Below are positions 38,687 to 49,226 of a DNA stretch of 64,000 nt, in pieces. The position numbers and the translations under genes were made by a program. The DNA comes from Mercenaria mercenaria (Eukaryota; Mollusca; Bivalvia; Venerida; Veneridae), in assembly GCF_021730395.1 (NCBI RefSeq), contig NC_069369.1:60787501-60851500 (forward strand). The letters are read 5' to 3'. Each line of letters starts with the position of its first letter. Within the stretch, counting starts at the first letter, position 1. Below the pieces are notes generated by a model. The model worked only from the letters and a program-made list of their open reading frames with translations. It did not search any database and was not told the DNA's origin.

Positions 38687-39134
38687 ATGTGCTATTTGAC
38701 TTCATTGTTTTTATACGGTATAATCTGTATAATAGGTTGTCGCTAAGCATTAGGGTAACTACAGTTTTCATGAGCATGTAAATATAAGTTTTCTTCACAA
38801 GTGATGAAACGAAATACTCAGATTGAATTGAAATTGTTCATTGTTTAAACATATTTTACTCTTCTTATCTTGTACATTTAAATACTCTATGCCAAATGAA
38901 AACAGGAAACATATTATAGCTTTACAAACACCTTGCAATTTATTGTCAGGACTATGACACTGCCTGCCTTATGCAGATCATGTGAATTTACTATTACCTA
39001 CTATTTAAAACAGCAATATAATGTTAGTCAGATCATGAAAATGTTTAACAATTGTTTATACTCGAATCCTGGTGAAATATTTTTGTTGTAGCAGATCCTT
39101 GTTGTTTTTTTTTGTCTTCCTGTGATTCAAACTC

Positions 39135-39140
39135 AATAAA
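39135..39140 (+). promoter_or_regulatory. Candidate polyadenylation signal AATAAA of the giant gene
   Basis: AATAAA lies about 450 bp after the stop codon at 38686, in AT-rich flank. It is the first canonical hexamer I see downstream on this strand. AT-rich DNA produces such hexamers by chance, so support is modest. Confidence 0.4.
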
Positions 39141-40169
39141 TTTTGAATCATATATGGTACTAGTATGCCTTATTTCAAAACGTGTATGAAGCTGTGTTTG
39201 GCATATGATGCTATTGTTCAGTGAAAATGGTCGTGATTTGCAATTCATTTTAAATTATTACGGGGTATGTTGATAACTTTTACGCAGTTGTACTTTTATT
39301 TAAAGGTGTTTAAGGTTAAATAACGGATTTGCTTGAAACATTAACATCTGGCCATTTACACTTATGTGTGTATTTAACGCTTAATACAGGATGAATTTTC
39401 ACCGGTTTCTAAAATTTGACATTCCTATTCTGTTCGCCCAACCAAGGTATAATTAAATTAATGAGAAATGGAAGTTTGAAAATATATAATAATTACCGTC
39501 TTTTGTCTATCTTGTGGCTCATCTAAGGTAGTTTGGAAATATATTATTTGAAGCTAGACACAGATCTTAAACTTGCCTTTTGGTTGAGATTGCTGAAATA
39601 TCCCGATATCTATCAAATGTAAATGCAAAACTAGAAGTTATAAATACTCCGCTTTTTAAATATTTTCATATCAAATGGGGATATTTACAAAATTTTGTTA
39701 AAAGAAGCACAATAAAACATAAATTTGTGGTAGGAATTAAGCAGTGTGAATGGGTCTATAGTTCCTTAAATTTGAAATAGAATATACTAAAATTTCGCTT
39801 AATGTGATTGACCGCCTTTAAATTATTCTTTAATTTTCAAATTGAGTGTACTGAGTTAAGCGAATTTCTTTGATGTAGATCATATCAAACAATCAAAAAT
39901 GCATTTATTGTTAACAGGTTTAGTTAAAATATTGTCAGATATTTCCAAACTTCGTTATTCCTCATATGCACTTGTTTTTATCTACGAGGATACATAATAC
40001 GGTGTTGATTTCAATGTCTCACGCAAATTCTTGTTTACTATGTAACGCAATTCTATTTTACTATTTCATATCTTTACAAAATATACATCAGCTGTTTATA
40101 AATACTCGAAATATGCATTATACAGAGAATATATATATTTTAACTTTTATCAGTCGTTCCTGTTTTTGT

Positions 40170-40353
40170 CTTCCGCTGTGTCAGATATAGTTCTTCCGCT
40201 GTGTCAGATATAGTGCTTCCGCCGTGTCAGATATAGTTCTTCCACTGTGTCAGATATAGTGCTTCCGCCGTGTCAGATATAGTGCTTCCGCCGTGTCAGA
40301 TATAGTGCTTCCGCCGTGTCATATATAGTTCTTCCGCTGTGTCAGATATAGTG
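40170..40353. repeat. 23-bp tandem repeat, about 8 copies
   Basis: The unit is CTTCCGCYGTGTCAGATATAGTK. Eight copies with few changes run for 184 bp and then break off at CTTCTTGG. It lies about 1.5 kb after the giant gene. Confidence 0.9.
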
Positions 40354-40810
40354 CTTCTTGGAGAAAAATAATAAAACAGTGCTGGATATAAAACAAAGAA
40401 GACGTATCTTCCACCAAACCGTTTGGATTCGCTTTTGGGGTCAATCTTTGACGAAAAAATGTTTACCCTAACTATCATGACGTTGAAAAGTTGGGGATTC
40501 TATTAATTACACACATCTTGTCGGTCAGATCAAACTTAAAGCCTTCTTTGTTAACTTTAATGTGTTCGTAAAAGGTTATGTAATGTATGACACCTCTCAT
40601 GTACCCTAGCACCGGCTCAATAGGAACTATATTATGAAGTCTCAAAAGGAATGGTTTGGCTAGTTGAGGAAATAGAGACCAGAGAAGGCAATTATTTCAA
40701 GCTAGTTAGTGTCCGGTGCATGAAAATGTTGTATATGTACACGGTTTTCAGAAAATACATTTTATTGTAACCTATTTGCTCAAGCTGCATAAAGACTTTT
40801 GTTTGATTAT

Positions 40811-41023
40811 TAACCCTTACCGCGCTAAATTTCTATGAGTTTGTCAATCTTTCAGTTTGGACAGTACCATTAACTGTTAAAAGGGTGCATACCAAAAAGA
40901 CGCTGACAGAATTGCGAACAGTGCAGATCATGATCAGACTGCACGAATGTGCAGGCTGATCTTGATCTGCACTTGTCGCAAAGGCAGAATCAATTTAATC
41001 GTGTCCAGCTTGATTAGGGTTAA
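40811..41023 (-). repeat. MITE family B, near-complete copy in reverse orientation
   Basis: Begins TTAACCCTTACCGCGCTAAA and ends TTGATTAGGGTTAAC. The interior has the inverted pair GTGCAGATCATGATCAGACT and its partner about GATCTTGATCTGCAC. It matches the 55713 copy read backwards. Confidence 0.75.
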
Positions 41024-42329
41024 CACTACCTCTATCCACTCAAAACATAAGCACATGAATTTGCGGCAAAATTTCCTCCGCGATACCCATTTGACAGATT
41101 ACATTTCTTTATCGCCTCAGTCAATATTGTCTCTTGGTGAATATCAGATCATATTCAATGGATCAAGAGTAAACAATTGTTTTATATCAACGTTCCTTTT
41201 AGGCTAAGTGGTAGGAACCAAAATATGAGACAAAAAACTTGAAATTTAAAAACTTAAAATAGTGAATAAGAAACAGACACACGTAGATCTAGACCAATTT
41301 TAAACATGTAACAGTCGACAAATAAAAAATTAACATTACCGAAATAAATTTTCAAAGAATCACATATAATTATGTGCTTCTTCAAAATGATTTCATTAGT
41401 TGTGGTTCACTAATCAAACCTTTCTCTTTCAAATACAGTCGCAGCACACTCACATCATGTGCAGTTGCTTTCTTCGTACCAGATGCCTCTTCCACTTTTC
41501 TGTACCTTAGCTAAATAAGCAAATCTTATGGTTTTTTTTGTTTGTTTTTGTTATTGTTGTCTGTTTTGATATTTTGATAACACAAGTCAGCGAACACGAT
41601 CAGGTAGCACTAAGCTCTATTACAGAGAACACTGAACGTCAACTTGAAATAATGGTACTGGTACATGCAAATTTGGTACTGGGTAGGGTAAGAAATAAGC
41701 ACACGGTCAACAGAAATATCGGCATATTGATAAGATATGCATCCAGACAATCAGACGGAGCATGTGTCAGGGCGTGTGTCTGAATTCAGCCATCTAGATG
41801 AAGTAATAGGAGTATTGCGACTGATATATCCTGTTTTTCTTGATTTAGTTAAAATATTGACTCTGTCTCAGAATATAGAAAAGACCCGTCATCCAAATTT
41901 TGGCATCACGCCTCTTTAAATATTGACGAGCTTTGATATAACGGATAGTTACGGATTTCAGGACGACTTCTGAGTTATTTGCCGTCTTTGGAAAAGAAAG
42001 TAGGATGGTGTTTCAACGAGCTAACACGTCAGTTCATTATTTAACATATATTTGATAATATAGCGTTATTTGGCCACAATTAAGTGATACAGATTTATGT
42101 CAAGTCATTTTGTATATCATGGATTTCTGCAGTGAAATGTTTTTTTTTCCCAAATTTTCACATTTTCACTTTTTAACATTAATTTTACAATTTATACACT
42201 TAGTAATACGTAGTGTGCTATTTCTTTATGAACATACTGTTTATTCCAAAAATGAAACTTCGGTAAGATTTACAGAGACACAAATAAAATTTACTTTTAT
42301 TGCCAGTTGTAGTTGATGTGACATTACTC

Positions 42330-42591
42330 ACCCTCCCCCCCCCCCACTTACGTAGCAAAGTTATTGATCATTTGATTCCGACCTCCCCCCCGCCCCCGGC
42401 ACTACGCCCAGTAATACTTACGTAGCAAAGTTATTGATCATTTGATTCCGACACCCCACCCCCACGCCCCCACTACGCTCAGTAATACTTACGTAGCAAA
42501 GTTATTGATCATTTGATTTCTACCCCCACCCCCACCCACTACGCCCAGTAATACTTACGTAGCAAAGTTATTGATCATTTGATTCCGACAT
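42330..42591. repeat. Minisatellite of about 66-71 bp, four copies, with C-rich spacers
   Basis: Each unit has a conserved part (CTTACGTAGCAAAGTTATTG then ATCATTTGATTCCGAC) followed by a C-rich spacer of variable length ending CACTACGCCCAGTAATA. Starts are near 42347, 42417, 42488 and 42554. Spacers vary while the rest is almost identical. Confidence 0.85.
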
Positions 42592-43469
42592 GAAATTTGT
42601 ACTGAATATAAAGATAAGTTTAGAAATAGATGTCTGAAAACAGTAAAATACTTTGAACTGTACGAATTTAATTGATAAATTACAATGACTTCAGTTTCTT
42701 TATATATATTGGATTGGTAAAAGTGCTATTTTGCTATTTTATCCAATAATTATTCTATTTTTTGTGTTCACCCTACTTTTTCGAACTTGATTCCTACTCT
42801 ATTGATAATATGGATCGGAAAGGCACTGTGCAAATTGTAATAAACTAGCAATTGGTAGATCAGTAATTGAGATAGTATTCATTTTTATTGACACAGGGTG
42901 CGATATTCAATCGATTGGTATACGCGTCTGTAATAATATTTATAAAGTGGTAAATCTTTTCAATAGATAGGACGAGTTTTTTTTATTCAAAGTTGAAACA
43001 GGCTAAGTGATATTCAAATATTTTTATTGAAAATATTGATTTGACGGTAAACTAAGATCAAACCTGAATATTGATATTTTGTTACAGACGAAAAATCAAA
43101 GATATGCATGTAGTGAAATAAAAATAAATTTGGAGCGTTCAGTTTAATCTGGTTAACATAAAATATATTAAAAAGGAAAGTGATAAGTTTAGAGTATCCT
43201 AGTTGACTTGTGATACAAAATGAAGAGACTGACACATGGGGAATTGTTCAAATATTGCAGGTAAGGACATTCGTTTTAATGAGGTTCTGTCGAGATTGGG
43301 TCAAAAACATCGTTGCATATTCAAGTAGTTACTTCAAAACTTAACAAATTTCGTAAATTCACTATGTCACTTTTAATTCTCAATTATCTTGTGTGTGTGT
43401 TTATTTAAAAACGCTATTCTTCAGAAAAACATCTCAGAAGAAGATGACAGTGCTGATGTTAAAGGTTAT

Positions 43470-44316
43470 ATGAGCCGCGCCATGAGAAAGCCAACATAGT
43501 GGCTTTGCGACCAGCATGGATCCAGACCAGGATCCACACTGTTCGCTTTCAAAGTCTATTGAAACTGCGACATGTAATTGTGGATACTCGTTTGAAGATG
43601 CTGATCATTACCTATTTCATTGTCCCATATTTAAACCTCAAAGAATTATACTCTTTGAAGAAACTAGAATCTTTCACCCACTTAATGTTAATCTATTACT
43701 TTTCGGTAGTGATTTGATAGACGTTGAAAATAATCAAAAAGTTATTACAGCTGTTCAAAAGTTCATTAAAACTACGGAACGTTTTCACAACGCTTGACCT
43801 TATTTACTATGTGTATACGCCCTGCTGCCACTAACTTGCAAATGTATATGTTGGCAGAAACGAATCCATTGATCATGAGTGGATACTTCTTGGCTGGATC
43901 CTAAAGCCTTATCAAAAGTTATATATAATTTATGTACTTGTTTAAGCTACTGACAAATTATGTTTCTATCTCAACGTTTTATGTCTTTTTTCCTTTTGCT
44001 TAATATGTATGCATGTTACAAATAGATTAAAATTATGCCATTACTAAATAACAATATACATTTACTTTCTATGTAGGGAAGGGCCGATCGCTAATGTTGT
44101 AAGAACTTGGGCCCAACCCTTTTGCTTTTCAATATGTCGTAAATGTCTTGTCTCTGTATATATATACATGTATATATAAGCAATAAAATATGTTTAAACT
44201 AGAGAAACTGTTAGCGAAAAGCATGGATCCTGACCAGACTGCGCGGATGCGCAGGCCGGTCTGGATTCATGCTGGTCGCAAACGCACTATGTTGGTTTTC
44301 TCATGGCGCGGCTCAT
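43470..44316. repeat. MITE family A copy split by a LINE insertion
   Basis: The left arm is 43470-43561 and the right arm is 44201-44316. Between them is a LINE 3' fragment flanked by AAACT on both sides (43562-43566 and 44196-44200). The left arm lacks about 37 bp of the usual arm sequence after CCAGACCAG. The LINE sits in the loop of the hairpin. Confidence 0.85.
43567..44195 (+). mobile_element. 5'-truncated non-LTR retrotransposon (LINE) 3' end
   Basis: The 5' part encodes CNCGYSFEDADHYLFHCP with further residues to a stop at 43797. This is the C-x-C...H...C zinc-knuckle-like tail seen at the C terminus of many LINE reverse transcriptases. About 400 bp of 3' untranslated sequence follow, ending ATATATAAGCAATAAAATATG. 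Flanking AAACT copies are the probable target-site duplication. No reverse transcriptase core is present, so it cannot move by itself. Confidence 0.75.
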
Positions 44317-44364
44317 ATGTTGTATTTTTATACATCATGTACATTATAAAACCTATAAGAATAT

Positions 44365-44735
44365 TCTTTGGAAACATAGAATGCAAAATAGTAGCAGACT
44401 CGATAAACTGAGCCTGTTCATGGGAGGTAATGAAATGTGCAATATCTCGGTCGTCCCCTAGAACCGGCTTAAGCGGAACTCTAATGATCAATCATATAGA
44501 TTGAATGGACTCCATACCCCCCCCCCCCCCCCTCCCCACACACACAAAATTAAAACACTGAGTCAAAGTACGGGGAGACTTCTTGCGGCCACCATACGGC
44601 ACTTAAAGACCGCTGTTGTGACAATAAATAGAATTTATAAGAAGATTCATTTGAAGCATAGAATGCAACCATGTGAAATAAAAGAAGACTCAGTTTGTTT
44701 CAGTGTATTGATGAGTGGTAATGAAATGTTCGACA
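44365..44735. repeat. Two related segments also found in a giant-gene intron
   Basis: Segments near 44365-44445 and 44650-44735 share CATAGAATGCAA, an AGACTC word and GGTAATGAAATGT. A third relative lies at about 34630-34690 (GCATAGAATGCAAGC ... GAGTCTGTTCATGAAAC). They may be parts of one repeat family; the ends are not clear. Confidence 0.4.
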
Positions 44736-45795
44736 AAACCTCACAACCCTTGCATTGGTTTAAGTGGGACCGTATTATATCTATAGATTCAATGATACCA
44801 AATATAAAATAAAAATGACTTTGAACGACCAGCACACAGCCATACAAAAATCAAGTTTACAAGCAAATTAGTGCAAAGTATCTGAAAACAAGCTTTCAAG
44901 GAAAATTTTACACTATTTCATTTTCTTTACAGTAAAACGTGTTTTAAAGATAGTGTGTAAGAAGGTCACGGTTTGTGTCAAATTAATCTGATTTTAAATT
45001 CGTTCTTTATCTTTCAGTTATTTATATCAAAATTAAAAAAAATGAAACTTAGAAAATTACTGTACACTTTCCTCTGTGATTGTGTCGGACGGAACAGGCT
45101 GAACACTCCATTATAGGCAGTTTATAATTAAAGTTCATGAGGACTGACCTGTTTCGATACTTGTCTTCTGTTTTAAAGGAGATTTACATGTATTCTGATG
45201 TTGCCTTGCCTTGTAACAATATCACTGAGTACGCGTGTTTTATGATTCTTTAGTTTTGTTTTTATATATGTTTACACAAGTATTTTTGTATTTGTGCTAT
45301 CATTAGGTTAAATGTATGCCGTAACATTAGTGAAAAACTGTTGAAAAACAGCACTAAACAAAACCAACTAAAAAAAAAATAAAACCGAACGCACGTCAGG
45401 ATGAGGGGAAACATTTCGAGTTTGAAACTCCCTAATGGTGTGTTTGCCAATTACCTTCCAGTGCCACAATGTTCCTTTATTTGTTTTGTTCTCTTATCTA
45501 GAAATCAACCATTCATACTTGCAGTGCGTTAGAGGTTCGTTTTTGGGAGGCTGCGTATTTTGGAATATGGCTTTTTGAAAACGGATCTTTCCCTTGTTTT
45601 CACCATTATGCTTTATACTTTACAATCCACCTAGTATATGAAATAGTAATGTAAAAGGACTGAATCAACATATAATATAAAAGTTAACGTTAACTTAAAA
45701 ATAGATACACTCTTATTGGTTGAATGGTGACAATTCTGTCAAAGATACGGTTTGGACTTTCGTATTTTAATTTCGTATATCTTTTTACATTCAAG

Positions 45796-47502
45796 TACCA
45801 GATGTGAACTCATCAAAGCCTAGATGGACACATGCTGTACAGTTTCGGGACGAGTTCTTGCGTGACAAAATATCGGCATTTTCCCTTGGTTTCAGACCTA
45901 TTAACAACAATACTGTTGAACTTGTTGGGTCAGAAACAAACAAAATTGATGGCGCCCGTTGGAGTAGAGGCTTTTCTAGTGGTAGACACGTTATTGAGTT
46001 CATATATCCCGTTCACCTAAGAACAGAAGGGGCACGTGTTGGACTCGGAACGAAATGTACCATTCTAGGCGGAAATGACGTCACCAATATCGTCGGAGGA
46101 CAAGGATCTCTTGCCGTGGATCTTGTAACAAAGAAAGTTATACAAAACAACAAGGTAGTGGCAAGATTCCCACGTAACAAGGTAATCTATTTTCAGTCCT
46201 GCACTAATCAAGCCAATACATATCGTATCTATACCTGGTGTTTGTAGTTTTTGTACCACAACGAAAGAAGAAAGATGTTTACATACATATTTGTGTGCAA
46301 AGTTGGGTGGAAATCAAGTCTTCCAATTGATAACTCTTATACGTTATTTTCTGTTAGATTTCTAATTTCGTCTAACATTTAGAATTAGATAGTTTATTCA
46401 TATTTTCAGGTGTTGCCAGACTGGTTTTTTATGTACCTCGATATTGACAACGGTACTATGCAGTTTGGATCCGATACCGAGTTTTTTGGTACGGCGTTTT
46501 CTGGTGTTATGCCTACAGATGAACCATTATATCCGATAGTAACAGGATCTAAGAAGGGTGCAATCATCAGCATAGTTTACAGAGGAAAAGGTTTGTCGAT
46601 TTAAAGGGAATAGATATCCGTATGTGTGTGTGTGTGTGTTCGGGTTTAACGTCTTTTTCAACAATTTCAGTCATATAAACGACGGTGTCTACTTGTAACA
46701 GTGAGCACAATGCCCAACTTTATAGTGCTGCCTCAATGGAATATCACGCCGTAGACACGTGGCATGATACCCCACCCAGTCACATTATACTGACACCGAG
46801 CTGACCAGTCCTAGCACTATCCTCTTAATGCTGAGCGCCAAGCGAGGAAGCTGCTAGTACCATTTTTACGTCTTTGTCTTTGGTATGACGCGGTCGGGGA
46901 TTGAACCCACGACCTCCCGCACTCAAAGCGGACGCTCTACCACTAGGCTACCGAGATATCCGTAACTAAATGAACAGAATGTCATTATCGAAACAATGTC
47001 AAATGTCTCAATTCAGGTAAAGTGTGGTACTAAGTTGGAAACTTTTTGTATTTTTTTTTACGATTTATATGTCGCAGTTGTTTCAATACCTTTAATTCAA
47101 TTATAAATATAAATATTTTGTATCGTATAAACTGGCCTAGAGGTTTTAAGCCGTCCGCCTCGGAGAGGGTCCCTGCTCTAGCCCTCACGACATGCATGAC
47201 TAGTTAGTGAGCTGCAAGCAATTTTAAGAACTTAAACCGACTGCTTTCGTACCTGATGCCTTATTTTAAAGAAAAGGAAACGGAAGGTGAACATGTACAA
47301 GGCAAAGATGTAAGATCATACGTCAAAATGGCAGGCCTTTTCAAAAGGAATGACTGTATATTATTAAGCTAACACTTTTCTTTCCCTTTCAGGGAAGGAT
47401 ATAGAAGGACCATTAAGGAAGAATCGTTCAAGGAAGATATCAAATTTAGCTAATTCATTGACTTCGGATTCTAAATCTTACAAATTGGCTTTAATGCGAT
47501 AG
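45796..47502 (+). CDS. SPRY-domain protein, SPSB-like, without recognisable SOCS box (first exon not found)
   Basis: Three exons, 45796-46181, 46410-46590 and 47393-47502, fit in phase (enter in phase 1, then 0, then 1, TAG at 47500-47502), giving about 224 codons. The first of these begins in mid-codon after a TCAAG acceptor, so a short 5' exon is missing. SPRY landmarks: RWSRGFSSGRHVIEF, ARVGLGTKC, LPDWFFMYLDIDNGTMQF, FGTAFSGV and PLYPIVTG. The pattern 'D.DNGT..F ... G.AF.G ... LYP.V' is typical of SPSB and related SPRY domains, which bind short peptide motifs. The last exon gives a 36-residue basic and Ser-rich tail ending ALMR. SPSB proteins normally end in a SOCS box that recruits a ubiquitin ligase; I do not see one. 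Confidence 0.78.
46640..46958 (-). repeat. tRNA-derived SINE in the SPRY gene intron
   Basis: The minus-strand head is GTAGCCTAGTGGTAGAGCG and B box GGGTTCAATCCCCGA. The tail end reads CGGGTTTAACGTC next to a short GT run. It lies within the second intron of the SPRY gene. Its body matches a fragment at 28186-28320. Confidence 0.75.
47131..47280 (+). repeat. SINE-like fragment with tRNA-like head
   Basis: The phrase TGGCCTAGAGGTTTTAAGCC followed by GTCCGCCTCGGAG looks like a decayed tRNA A-box and anticodon region on the + strand. No B box is convincing. Confidence 0.35.
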
Positions 47503-47779
47503 AACATTCGCACAGTGGAACCTTTACTTTAAGCATAACGTGAAAGACTTTCTGTCAGGAAATATAGACCACTGTATGAAATGTGTCAAGTAATGACAGT
47601 ATGCATAAGTAGAATGATATAAAGATGAAGTTTAAAGTAGATTGCCTGCAACAGGGGTCAATGACCCTAGACTTAGTGCACTAATGTGCGTACATTAGGA
47701 ATGTATGAGAGGAATTGTTCTGGTATCGGTCTTCATGGGGAAATTAGACGGAAATTACAAACTTCGAAAATGACATGAG

Positions 47780-48158
47780 AGTATTTCCAAAATTAATGAA
47801 ATGTACTGTAAGTACAGTACATACAGAGAAAACATACGATGAGTGATAATTGAGCCGTGCCATGGGAAAACCAACATAGTGGCTTTGCGACTAGCATGGA
47901 TCCAGACCAGCCTGCGCATCCGCGCAGTCTGGTCATGATCCATTCTGTTCGCTAACAGTTTCTCTAATTGCAAAAGGCTTTGAAAGCGAACAGCATGGAT
48001 CCTGACCAGACTGCGCGGATGCGCAGGCTGGTCTGGATCCATACTGGTCGCAAAGCCACTATGTTGGTTTTCCCATGGCACGGCTCAATTATCATTCATC
48101 GTATGTTGTCTCTGTATGTACTGTACTTATAGGACATTTCATTAATTTTGGAAATACT
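47780..48158. repeat. 379-bp palindrome centred on a MITE family A copy (47851-48087)
   Basis: The MITE itself is 47851-48087. Its flanks are also inverted copies of each other for about 71 bp: AGTATTTCCAAAATTAATGA at 47780 mirrors TCATTAATTTTGGAAATACT ending at 48158, and GTACAGTACATACAGAG mirrors CTCTGTATGTACTGTAC. The centre of the MITE and the centre of the larger palindrome coincide at about 47969. Immediately after it, GGCACGGCTCATAT is the end of a further MITE copy. Confidence 0.85.
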
Positions 48159-48188
48159 GGCACGGCTCATATAGGTATTTTTACTTTT

Positions 48189-48353
48189 AGTTTTGTTTCT
48201 TTACCTTTAGCCTGCTGGCGACAAGTGATTCTGCTTTTGCGACGAGTGCAGCCCGTTATTCAGTCAGTAAATTGTCAGTGAACACCCCTTCGAATAATAA
48301 ATGGTATTGCCCAAATTGAATGATGGACCAGTCCATTTTAGATGCCTAGTTGA
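48189..48353 (+). repeat. MITE family B, diverged copy
   Basis: It has the phrases GATTCTGCTTTTGCGACGAG, TATTCAGTCAGTAAATTGTC and GAATGATGGACC in family B order, but the middle hairpin is missing. Confidence 0.6.
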
Positions 48354-48473
48354 CTGTAGTTAAAATGTAGAATGACCACTTACTGTATTGAATGAACATG
48401 ACTTTTCAGATGGCAGCATAATTGTTACATTCACTCTATAATAAACATTACTATTTCAACAGTAGACTTTACA

Positions 48474-49226
48474 TGAGCCGCGCCATGAGAAAACCAACAT
48501 AGTGGGTTTGCGACCAGCATGGATCCAGACCAGCCTGCGCATCCGCGCAGTCTGGTCAGGATCCATGCTGTTCGCTTTTAAAGCCTATTGGAATTGGAGA
48601 AACTGTTAGCGAACAGCATGGATCCTGACCAGACTGCGCGGATGCGCAGGCTGGTCTGGATCCATGCTGGTCGCAAACCCACTATGTTGGTTTTCTCATG
48701 GCGCGAATTCATTTACAAAATATACAATATATGAGCCGTGCCACGGGAGAACCAACATAGCGACTTTACGACCAGCATGGATCCAGACCAGCCTGCGCAT
48801 CCGCGCAGTCTGGTCAGGATCCATGCTGTTCGCTAACAGTTTCTCCAATTCCAATAGGCTTTAAAAGCGAACAGCATGTATCCTGACCAGACTGCGCGGA
48901 TGCGCAGGCTGGTCTGGATCCATGCTGGTCGCAAACCCACTATGTTGGTTTTCTCATGGCGCGGCTCATATATTGTATATTTTGTAAATGAATTCGCGCC
49001 ATGAGAAAACCAACATAGTGGGTTTGCGACCAGCATGGATCCAGACCAGCCTGCGCATCCGCGCAGTCTGGTCAGGATCCATGCTGTTCGCTAACAGTTT
49101 CTCCAATTCCAATAGGCTTTAAAAGCGAACAGCATGGATCCTGACCAGACTGCGCGGATGCGCAGGCTGGTCTGGATCCATGCTGGTCGCAAACCCACTA
49201 TGTTGGTTTTCTCATGGCGCGGCTCA
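48474..49226. repeat. 753-bp nested palindrome made of three MITE family A copies
   Basis: Copy 1 is 48474-48705, copy 2 is 48732-48968 and copy 3 is 48995-49226. Copy 1 is inverted relative to copies 2 and 3, judged by the loop (TTTTAAAGCC against GGCTTTAAAA). The spacer between 1 and 2 (AATTCATTTACAAAATATAC) is the reverse complement of that between 2 and 3. The outer limits are exactly symmetrical about 48850. Copies 1 and 3 lack their inner terminal GGCTCA. A second copy of the spacer follows copy 3 (49227-49253). Confidence 0.9.

Larger units (their letters stand above)
38687..45795. other. 7-kb intergenic region, no gene recognised
   Basis: It holds the 3' flank of the giant gene, two minisatellites, a family B MITE, the LINE-split family A MITE, and a poly-C run near 44517. 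I see no exon with domain-like sequence. The unseen first exon of the SPRY gene must lie here if the gene has one. Confidence 0.6.

Noticed and set aside
40170-40353. CRISPR-like array
   Set aside because: The 23-bp units touch each other without unique spacers, and the genome is eukaryotic. It is a minisatellite.
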